Positions 57,527-64,000 of a stretch of 64,000 nucleotides of DNA are shown one piece after another. Each line of letters starts with the position of its first letter. The first letter of the stretch is position 1. Under the pieces are notes generated by a model. It saw only the letters and a program-made list of their open reading frames with translations, was not told the origin of the DNA and did not search any database. Position numbers and translations under genes: made by a program. The DNA comes from Haloferax namakaokahaiae (GTDB taxonomy: Archaea; Halobacteriota; Halobacteria; Halobacteriales; Haloferacaceae), in the NCBI RefSeq assembly GCF_042663225.1, contig NZ_JBHTAA010000001.1, forward strand, positions 992,001-1,056,000. The letters are read 5' to 3'.

Positions 57527-59035
57527 TCAAACGTAGCCGAGGTCTTCCAGTCGCTGCTGGGCCATTCCCGAGACGCGAACGTCCGCTTGCTCGCCGTCCG
57601 GCCACGCGGGGAGTGCCTCTGTAAGTTGGCGTTCGACGTCGCTCGGAAGGTCTGTCGGCACTTCGTCGGGGAGTCGGAAGCCGACCGATTCGTCGTCGCG
57701 CCGCGAGACGACGAGTTTCCAGTCGGCCAGATAGGCGGCCTTCTTCTCGTAGCCGTAGCGGGCGCTCTCGACGAGCGCGATTCGGTCGGCGGGAACGCCC
57801 GACTGGAGCGGGACGCCGGTCGTCTCGAAGGCGTCCGAGAGCCCGGTCACATCGAGGATGGTCGGTGCGAGGTCGATGAGCGAGGCGAGACCGTCGTCGT
57901 TGTCGGTACCGGGGCTATCGTCGCCAGATTCGTCGTCGCCGGTCCCGAGGTCGAGACCATCGACTGCGAGGGGGACGCGAGCCAGCGACTCGTATGGCGT
58001 GCCGCCGTGGTCAACGCAGTAGGCGGGCCGGGAATCGACGAAGTGGTCCGCGTCGAACGCGGTGTGCTCCCAGAACGCTTCGCCGTGGTCGCCCGTCACG
58101 ACGAGCGCGACGTCGTCGCCGAACTGGCGAGTGAGGGTGTGGTGGAGTCGAGCGAGTCGGTCGTCCACGTAGGCGAGCGCGGCCCGGTAGAGGCGCTTTC
58201 GGTGGTCGCGGTAGCGCTCGCCCTCGGGACCGGGGTCGGTGACCTCCTCGTAGTCCCACGTCGTGAGATGGGGAATCTCGCGGTCGATGTCGTACCGGCC
58301 CCAGTAGGGAAGCGGCGGCTCGACCGGTTCGTGGAGGTCGCCGACGTGAAGGTACGAAAACGTCCTGTCGCGGGGGCGTTCGTCGAGCCACTGTTCGTAA
58401 TCGCCGAAGACCTCCTCGACGGCCGCCTTGTCGTAGACGGCGTGGGATTCGAACCGCCCACCGATGGCGAAAAACGGCATGTGGAACGCGAAACCACCGT
58501 AGGTGTCGTAACCCGCGCTGCCGAGTACGTCCGAGAGCGTCTCCCGGTCGTCGGGGAGTTTCGGCGGGATGACGAGGTCGGTCGAGCCCGTGTCTGACTC
58601 GTCGGACTGCCGAACCGCCCCGTGTTCGTGCGGATATTCGCCGGTGACGAGCGACGAGACGGCGGGGAACGTCCACGGTGCTGGCGTCACGAGGTCCCGC
58701 TGCAATCGTTCGTGGAGGAGCGGACTATCTTCCTCCGTGACGGCGTCCGCCCGGAGCGCATCGACGACGACGCAGACGACGTGACTCGGCGCGTCGGGAG
58801 CGGGGGTCCGCGACGGGAGTCCCCGCTGGCGATTTCGGTACTCGCGGTTCGCCTTAACCGTCAACACGCGGTTGTACGGGCCCACGAGTCGGCGTTTGAG
58901 GCTCTCGGGAAGCGACTCCATGAGACGGCGTTTCGCCGAATCGACGCCGTCGGCGACGACGGCCGAGGGGGGTCTCCCGTCGGTGGCGTCGCCCGTCACG
59001 GCCGACCACCCGAGTCGTGGCCGCTCATACGGCAA
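57527..59035 (-). CDS. Sulfatase-like hydrolase/transferase
   Basis: This 502-residue protein has the sulfatase/AP-superfamily fold: VVCVVVDALRADAV (metal Asp), APWTFPAVSSLVTGEYPHEHG, SYLHVGDLHEPVEP and VVTGDHGEAFWEH. The formylglycine Cys/Ser-x-Pro-Ser-Arg of true sulfatases is absent; Thr in APWT stands in its place, as in phosphotransferase-type relatives. It is probably active on the inner face, as no signal peptide is seen. The start at 59035 is 24 bases past the upstream stop. It may modify glycan with phosphate-containing groups or cut sulfate. Confidence 0.8.
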   Translation of the reverse strand: MPYERPRLGWSAVTGDATDGRPPSAVVADGVDSAKRRLMESLPESLKRRLVGPYNRVLTVKANREYRNRQRGLPSRTPAPDAPSHVVCVVVDALRADAVTEEDSPLLHERLQRDLVTPAPWTFPAVSSLVTGEYPHEHGAVRQSDESDTGSTDLVIPPKLPDDRETLSDVLGSAGYDTYGGFAFHMPFFAIGGRFESHAVYDKAAVEEVFGDYEQWLDERPRDRTFSYLHVGDLHEPVEPPLPYWGRYDIDREIPHLTTWDYEEVTDPGPEGERYRDHRKRLYRAALAYVDDRLARLHHTLTRQFGDDVALVVTGDHGEAFWEHTAFDADHFVDSRPAYCVDHGGTPYESLARVPLAVDGLDLGTGDDESGDDSPGTDNDDGLASLIDLAPTILDVTGLSDAFETTGVPLQSGVPADRIALVESARYGYEKKAAYLADWKLVVSRRDDESVGFRLPDEVPTDLPSDVERQLTEALPAWPDGEQADVRVSGMAQQRLEDLGYV

Positions 59036-59059
59036 CCCCCCGTACGACCACCTGCGGAC

Positions 59060-60988
59060 TCATCGCGCAGTCACCTGCTCTCTGAGGAGCGAGACCATTC
59101 GCGCGGCAGTGTCGCTGATGGTGTAGGAAGACGCCGCTTCGGAGTTCGCGTGCGCGAGGCGCTGGAGGCGTTCGTGGTCGGCTTCGAGTTCGAGGAGCGT
59201 GTCCGCGAGTGCCGACGCGTCGCCTGGCGCGTAGAAGGCGGCGTCACCGCCCGTTTCGACCGTCGAGGTTCGCATCCCATCGACGTCTGAACTGACGACG
59301 GCCGTTCCGTAGGACTTGGCGAGTTGGAAGACGCCGCTGACGCCGGTACAGGTCTTGTAGGGCATCACGACGACCGAGGCGTCCTGCCAGACGCGGTCCA
59401 TGTCGTCGTCTTCGATGTAGCCCGCGAACTCAACGCCCGGTCGGTCGCCGTACGTCGCTTCGAGGGTCTCGCGGTGGTTCGGAAAGCCCGGATGCGACCC
59501 GCCGGCGACGACGAGTTCGGCGTCGGGAATCGCCTCTCTAACCTGTGCGAACGCCTCGACGACCGTTTCGATGTCCTTGGTCGGACTGAGGTGGCCGAAC
59601 ACCATGACCCTGAACTGGTCGGGGAGCGTCGGCAGGCCACCGTCAGCGTAGGCGAACGTGCCGTGGGGGACGTGGTGGACGTTCGAGGCGTAGTAGCGCT
59701 CGTCCACGATTTCTTTGTACTCCGAAGAGGTAACCGTCGAGGCGTCGCCCATGAAGGCGACTTGCGTGGCGAGGCGAGCGCCGGCCCGTTGAACGAAGCC
59801 GAAGTCTTCGTCCACGGCGTCGGCTTCGACCACTTCCATCAGGTCGTGCATCGTCGTCAACACGGGGATGTCGTAGACGTTCGTGAGGAGTGCCGGAAGG
59901 GTGAGACCGATGAAACGGTGGACGTTCTCGTCGCCGAAGTACGTCATGTGAATGTTGAACTGGACGGCGTCGTAGTCGCCGGCGAGGAGTTCGTCGAGGA
60001 GGGCGCGGGCACCGTCGAACGAGTCGCGGTCCCAGACGCGCCGCACCTCGTAGCCACGGCGGAACTCGACCGGCGGGGCCGAGTCGCTCCGTTGTGCGAG
60101 GACGGTCACGTCGATGTCGTCGCGGCGGCCGTAGGCCCGGGCGAGTTCCTCGCCGTACTCGGCGAGGTGGCCGCGGGTCGGGGGATGTGACGTGACGAGC
60201 GCGACGTTGGGCGTGTCGGCGTCAGAGGAGCGAGGGGCCGACGGGCCGCGAATCGACGCTCGAATTCTGTAGAGCGACCGGAGCATGTCGGGGACGTCTC
60301 GCGTCGGCGAGACGCTGCTGTCGCCGGGGTCGTCCCAGTCGATGGACAGCTCTTCGACCTCGTAGCCGTTGTGGTGGACGCGAGCGACGAGTTCGGTGTC
60401 GAAGGCGAATCCCGTCTCGCTCATGCGACCGGCGACGCGCTCCCAGACTTCCGCGCGGAAGGCTTTGGCCCCGCACTGGAAGTCTTCGAGCGGCGCGTTG
60501 GTGACGCGTCGAGCGAGCGAGCGGTAGCCGACCGCGAGACACTGTCGGAGCGGGGTCTGTGTCTCTCGGCAGTCGCCGTCGAGGTCCCGAGAGCCGACGG
60601 CGACGGCCGCCGACCCGGATTCGACCGCGTCGTAGAGACGGTCGAGTTCGGCGACCGGGATGGCCCCGTCGGCATCGACGTAGCCGACGATATCGCCGTC
60701 GGCGACGTTGAGACCGTCGATGAGCGCGCCGCCTTTGCCGCGGCGGGCGTCGCTCACGCTGGTGGACGTTCCGGAGTCGGTCTCCAACGAGTCGAGCATC
60801 GCCCGCATCGCGTCGTCGGGGTCGTCCGCACAGACGACCACCTGATGCCACCCAGCATCGTGGAGGTCTTCGACGAGCGAGACGACGGTCGCAGGCGTTT
60901 CCGCGTAGACCGGTATTACGACTGACCGGGTGAACTGGTCAGACGGCGATTCGAACTGATTTGAGGGTTGTGTCGTGTGTAAACTCAT
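59060..60988 (-). CDS. Bifunctional GT2-GT4 glycosyltransferase fusion
   Basis: This 642-residue protein joins two glycosyltransferase domains. Residues about 20-250 are GT-A/GT2-like, with VVIPVYAETPATV, ARRGKGGALIDGLNVADGD and the metal motif DADGAIPV, similar to dolichyl-phosphate sugar synthases. Residues about 260-640 are GT-B/GT4-like, with TSHPPTRGHLAEYGEELARA, VPHGTFAY, FGHLSPTKDIE and the donor-binding VVMPYKTCTGVSGVFQLAKS. The ATG at 60986-60988 overlaps the flippase stop (ATGA). It would make a lipid-linked sugar and extend it in one polypeptide. Confidence 0.85.
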   Translation of the reverse strand: MSLHTTQPSNQFESPSDQFTRSVVIPVYAETPATVVSLVEDLHDAGWHQVVVCADDPDDAMRAMLDSLETDSGTSTSVSDARRGKGGALIDGLNVADGDIVGYVDADGAIPVAELDRLYDAVESGSAAVAVGSRDLDGDCRETQTPLRQCLAVGYRSLARRVTNAPLEDFQCGAKAFRAEVWERVAGRMSETGFAFDTELVARVHHNGYEVEELSIDWDDPGDSSVSPTRDVPDMLRSLYRIRASIRGPSAPRSSDADTPNVALVTSHPPTRGHLAEYGEELARAYGRRDDIDVTVLAQRSDSAPPVEFRRGYEVRRVWDRDSFDGARALLDELLAGDYDAVQFNIHMTYFGDENVHRFIGLTLPALLTNVYDIPVLTTMHDLMEVVEADAVDEDFGFVQRAGARLATQVAFMGDASTVTSSEYKEIVDERYYASNVHHVPHGTFAYADGGLPTLPDQFRVMVFGHLSPTKDIETVVEAFAQVREAIPDAELVVAGGSHPGFPNHRETLEATYGDRPGVEFAGYIEDDDMDRVWQDASVVVMPYKTCTGVSGVFQLAKSYGTAVVSSDVDGMRTSTVETGGDAAFYAPGDASALADTLLELEADHERLQRLAHANSEAASSYTISDTAARMVSLLREQVTAR

Positions 60989-62274
60989 GAGTGCACCTCG
61001 ATGATTCCGAGGACAACGAGCGTCGCGTTGCCCGCGAGTAGGATGTGCAAGAACTGGAGCGGAGATGCGTGGAAGACTCCCATGAGAGCGATTTCCACCA
61101 CCGAAATGAGGGTAAAGACGTAGACGAACCGGTTCCGCGAGCGGGCCAGTTCGAAGTTGAGGACGACGCTGGCGAGCGCGAACGCGAGTATCGAAATCCC
61201 GTACCACTGGAGCAGCGGCACCGCATCGGCGTACGCCGCGCCGTAGAACGTGGTGAGGACGAACTCGGGGACCACCCAGTAGGTCACAGCCCCGAGTCCG
61301 GCGATGACGGCCGTATAAAGCATCGCCCGGTTGAGCAACGCGTTCGTGGCCGTCTCGTCTCCTCGCTGTGTCGAGACCTTTGGGAACAGCGCGGTGCTGA
61401 TTCCCATCGGCAGAAAGATGAGAATCTTCCCGAGCACCGAGGCCGCGACGTACAGCCCCGCGAGTCGGGAGGGGAAGAATGCCTTCGCTAAGAGGACGTC
61501 AACCGTCGTCGGGACGGTAACACAAAAACCGGTGAGGATAGCTGGAAGCGTGTAACGGTACGCCCGACTGAAGTCGAACGAGGACGTGGAAGGAATGGTG
61601 TCCGGCAGTCGCCGGCGGACGTGCAGCGTCGTCAACCCGAAGACCACGACCGAGGCGAGAACGAGTGCCGTGAAGGCACCGAACACGCCGTAGCCGAGGA
61701 GCACGAGCACGACGCCCGCTGCGAGTTTGACGCCGGCGAGCAGGACCTTGTAGCCGCCGAGTGGGGTGAACCACTGGACTCCCTGGAGCGTGCCGAAGTT
61801 CACGGTGAGCGCCAGACCGAACGGCGCGGTGCCCGCGATAGCGACGACGAGCAACGTCGGAGAGACGTCGAGGAAGTCGCTCAGAATGGGGGCGGCGGCG
61901 ACGAGTGTGACGAAGATACCGATGCTGAACAGCATCGACTGGCGCAGGAACTTCCGATGGAAGGAAGCCAGCGCGGGGCCGTCATCGACGAGTTCTGCGG
62001 TGAACCGAGTGGCGCTGAACCGGATGCCCCGGCCGAAGACGTTGACGATGTAGAACAGCGCGAACAACGCGCCGAACACGCCGTACTGCTCCGGACCGAG
62101 CGCGCGGCCCATGAACACCTGAAAGGCGTAGTTGAGCGCCCCGCTGGCCACCGTTGCGATGGCGATGATGCTCCCGTGGGCCAGGAGGTCGTCGCCGAGG
62201 ACGTGTTGACGGATGACGGTGACCGGAGACGTGGCGAACTGTCGAATGCCGAAGTCATCGGTATCCTGCGACAT
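60985..62274 (-). CDS. Oligosaccharide flippase (Wzx/MATE-like, MOP superfamily)
   Basis: This 429-residue membrane protein has about 12 helices and the MOP-family plan. The N-terminus has YAFQVFMGRALGPEQYGVFGALFALFYIV, matching the helix 1-2 region of polysaccharide flippases. It would turn lipid-linked sugar units to the outer face. It starts 3 bases after the upstream stop and overlaps the GT fusion by 4 bases. Confidence 0.85.
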   Translation of the reverse strand: MSQDTDDFGIRQFATSPVTVIRQHVLGDDLLAHGSIIAIATVASGALNYAFQVFMGRALGPEQYGVFGALFALFYIVNVFGRGIRFSATRFTAELVDDGPALASFHRKFLRQSMLFSIGIFVTLVAAAPILSDFLDVSPTLLVVAIAGTAPFGLALTVNFGTLQGVQWFTPLGGYKVLLAGVKLAAGVVLVLLGYGVFGAFTALVLASVVVFGLTTLHVRRRLPDTIPSTSSFDFSRAYRYTLPAILTGFCVTVPTTVDVLLAKAFFPSRLAGLYVAASVLGKILIFLPMGISTALFPKVSTQRGDETATNALLNRAMLYTAVIAGLGAVTYWVVPEFVLTTFYGAAYADAVPLLQWYGISILAFALASVVLNFELARSRNRFVYVFTLISVVEIALMGVFHASPLQFLHILLAGNATLVVLGIIEVHS

Positions 62275-62277
62275 TAC

Positions 62278-63213
62278 TTACCGACCGACGCCTCCGTCGA
62301 AGCCCCACCCGTAGTGGCGGTTGTCGTCCCAGTTGTCGAACCAGTGGTGACGAGCGTCGTTCCAGTGGTATCGGTCCTCGTACCAGTCGTGGCGGTCGTC
62401 CCAGCCACGGTGGTCGTCGCGGTCGTCGCCACGGTCGTCGTCTGAGTCGCCCCAGTCACGGTGGTCATCGTCTGAATCGTCCCAGTCGTGACGGTCGTTC
62501 CAGTCACGCCGGTCGTCCCAGTCGTTCCACCTGTGACGGTTCTTGTTCCACTTGTCCCAGCCGTCGCCCCAGTCGTGGGACGGACGGACGACTTCGAACT
62601 GGAACTCGTCGGAGACGAACGACGTTTCGTCGCCAGTATCGACGCCGACGCGACCGCTGAACGTCTCGCGGTCAAGCGCCGTCGCGTCGAAGGCAATCTC
62701 GTACTCGAACTCGGTGGCGTCACCGGTGCCGTAGCCGAATCCGTAGCCGTAGCCGTACTCACGGGTGAGACCCGCTCGCTCGTCGTAGCCGCTACGGTAG
62801 CCGTAGCCGTACGACGCGCTGTTCGAAACCGGCGTGATTTCGAGCGACTTGGTGAACTGTCGGATTCGGATATCGCCGCGGTTTATCGTGCCTCGTTCGG
62901 GCGTCACGTCGAGGACGGTCCCGTTCGGCGCGAACGTCACCGTCAGCGGTTCGTCACCGTCGGTGTCACTGGGTGAGAGCGTGAACTGGAACGCTTCGAC
63001 TGGAACGCGCTCACCGTCCTGGAGGTCGATAGTCGCAGTGACCGTCATCCGGTCGTTGCGGTCAACCTCGTCTGGTCCGGTCACCGTCGTCTCGACTGCA
63101 CTGGAGGGCATCGCGGCCGCGGCCAGTGAGCCGAGCATCAACACGGTGAGGACGAGACTCAGGAGCGTTCGTCGGTGTTCCGAGAGTGCTGATTCGAGCG
63201 TGTCTCGGTTCAT
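62278..63213 (-). CDS. Secreted protein with Asp/Trp/Arg/His-rich repeat tail
   Basis: This 311-residue protein has a signal peptide (residues about 15-38, ending AAAAMPSSAVE), a beta-rich domain (40-215) with VEAFQFTLSPSDTDG, and a tail (about 215-311) made almost only of Asp, Arg, Trp, His and Gly, with DDRHDW- and DWNDR-like units. A GYGYG tract is inserted near 132-155. The tail may bind metal or other polyelectrolytes or the glycan. It is the first gene of the minus-strand cluster; its promoter lies in the AT-rich gap to 63630. No known family is recognised. Confidence 0.7.
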   Translation of the reverse strand: MNRDTLESALSEHRRTLLSLVLTVLMLGSLAAAAMPSSAVETTVTGPDEVDRNDRMTVTATIDLQDGERVPVEAFQFTLSPSDTDGDEPLTVTFAPNGTVLDVTPERGTINRGDIRIRQFTKSLEITPVSNSASYGYGYRSGYDERAGLTREYGYGYGFGYGTGDATEFEYEIAFDATALDRETFSGRVGVDTGDETSFVSDEFQFEVVRPSHDWGDGWDKWNKNRHRWNDWDDRRDWNDRHDWDDSDDDHRDWGDSDDDRGDDRDDHRGWDDRHDWYEDRYHWNDARHHWFDNWDDNRHYGWGFDGGVGR

Positions 63214-63630
63214 ACACTCAGCACCGCAGTTGGGTCGCTTCCGGTCGGAAGTCGAGAGCCACACGGTGAGTTCGCACTCGTCGAACGTCCGATGTGTGGG
63301 GTGCCGAGAATCCGCCCGGCGCGTCGGCTAGTGGTTCGAGTTCGCTCTTGCATAGTTATCGTATCACCATCAACTGAGCAGTGAGCGTCCGACACCATAT
63401 TATTAATTCACTTACTAAAGAAAAATCACTAATTTAGTTGAAAAAGAGTGAGCAAATGATATTATTATGAACATAATATCACTTCATGAACCGAGATTCA
63501 CACGATGTGCATCGTTTCACAGAGTGAACGGACGGTCTGTCACTGTGGCAACACTCCAGTCGGCACTGTCGCTCTTCCGTAGACTCGATGAGGAACAGGT
63601 GTTACGAACAGAGACGGCGACTGTCGGTGC
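63214..63630. other. AT-rich intergenic region with promoter elements
   Basis: No gene is supported in this 417-base gap. AT-rich promoter-like sequence lies at 63395-63440 (TATTATTAATTC and TAATTTAGTTG) for the minus-strand cluster. A perfect nine-pair palindrome (TGATATTAT / ATAATATCA) sits at 63457-63481. Confidence 0.5.
63457..63481. promoter_or_regulatory. AT-rich palindrome upstream of the glycan cluster
   Basis: TGATATTAT at 63457-63465 and ATAATATCA at 63473-63481 are perfect inverted repeats with a seven-base loop. It could be an operator for the cluster or a terminator for the flanking FilR1-like gene, whose stop is at 63631. Confidence 0.45.
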
Positions 63631-64000
63631 TCAGTGAACGTTCGGGTCGGGATATCGCGCCTGCGTTCGGTACTGCTCGTACAGGTTACGACCCCATTCG
63701 ACGGCGTCGGGGTTGTCGTTCTGGATGACGCCTCGAAGCGTGCCGTTGTCGTCAACGATAACGCACACCGCCTCGTCGGGTTCCTCTGCGATGAGTAGTC
63801 CGAAAGGAAAGGAGTCCTCGACGACGAGGTATTCGAGACCCGCGGCGATTGCTTCTTCGAGTTGGTCCTGCCAGTGGACGGACGTGTAGTCGAACACCGG
63901 CCGCGACGTGAGAATCTCCGCGTCGAGCGACCGAGAGGTCACCTGATCGTGAAACAGCATCGCGTATCGCTCCACGATGAACGGCGTGAACCCGCGGACG
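63631..64000 (-). CDS. FilR1-type regulator, C-terminal part, cut by the window end
   Basis: The minus-strand frame is open to the window end and ends at 63631. About 122 residues are seen, starting VRGFTPFIVERYAMLFHDQV, and containing EDSFPFGLLIAEEPDEAVCV and EWGRNLYEQYRTQA. The order matches the C-terminal FilR1-middle domain of the protein at 37396-38193 (RGFDTTTIAPIYVED, HDELPFGLAIF, AREWAFELYERYR). The DNA-binding part must lie beyond 64000. It faces the glycan cluster, so it may regulate it. Confidence 0.75.
   Translation of the reverse strand, partial: VRGFTPFIVERYAMLFHDQVTSRSLDAEILTSRPVFDYTSVHWQDQLEEAIAAGLEYLVVEDSFPFGLLIAEEPDEAVCVIVDDNGTLRGVIQNDNPDAVEWGRNLYEQYRTQARYPDPNVH

Noticed and set aside
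57527..59035. True formylglycine sulfatase
   Set aside because: The required Cys/Ser-x-Pro-x-Arg motif is missing; only the general fold of the superfamily is supported.

Overview
The window is haloarchaeal DNA, most likely from Haloferacaceae (Haloferax-like). The evidence is GC-rich acidic coding, lipobox and Tat lipoproteins, a PGF-CTERM surface protein, HTH_10 and FilR1-type regulators, S6e, an archaeal tRNA without an encoded CCA, and two paralogues of the Hvo_1808 surface-protein family. Identity is inferred from sequence features and remembered families; no database was searched.

Layout. 0.4-11 kb: a kinase-like protein, nicotinate phosphoribosyltransferase, two Hvo_1808-like lipoproteins around a small lipoprotein, an isochorismatase-family hydrolase (possible nicotinamidase), a thioesterase, a multi-PAS histidine kinase and a PfkB-type kinase. 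11-30 kb: mostly housekeeping genes (HTH_10 regulator, M23-like protein, lipoate ligase-like protein, dihydroorotase, three universal stress proteins, DHH phosphoesterase, MgtC/DUF4010 protein, S6e, HiPIP-like lipoprotein, M29 aminopeptidase, ATP-grasp protein, 6-phosphogluconate dehydrogenase, 2Fe-2S ferredoxin, MATE transporter). A strongly structured, unannotated non-coding segment lies at 12135-12312.

30.0-33.8 kb is the most unusual part. Downstream of tRNA-Arg(CCG) there are six further copies of the tRNA 3' end (13-22 bp; the last degenerate). Between them sit three toxin-antitoxin-like gene pairs: wHTH + PemK/MazF-like, DUF7342-like HTH + TumE-like, and wHTH + PIN. The first and third modules share nearly the same left end, the same right end and a 17-bp palindrome near each end, yet carry unrelated toxins. 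No recombinase gene is present. This looks like a family of small non-autonomous elements that swap toxin-antitoxin cargo and stack at a tRNA gene. An imperfect 79-bp direct repeat brackets the array.

34-38 kb: KatG, a sodium/calcium exchanger-type antiporter with an apparent TTG start behind a strong Shine-Dalgarno, and a FilR1-like regulator. The regulator is divergent from a 10.5-kb gene (38377-48861) for a 3494-residue secreted, archaeosortase-type surface protein built of three PQQ-like propellers, ASH/CARDB domains and eight about 99-residue cadherin-like repeats.

48.9-63.2 kb: a single minus-strand cluster for a surface glycan. It begins at 63213 with a secreted Asp/Trp/Arg/His-rich protein and continues with a flippase, a GT2-GT4 fusion, two alkaline-phosphatase-superfamily hydrolases with a 38-codon ORF between them, two large membrane proteins of glycosyltransferase-C type and a GH3 glycosidase. 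Several junctions are 4-bp ATGA overlaps. The window ends inside a second FilR1-like regulator.
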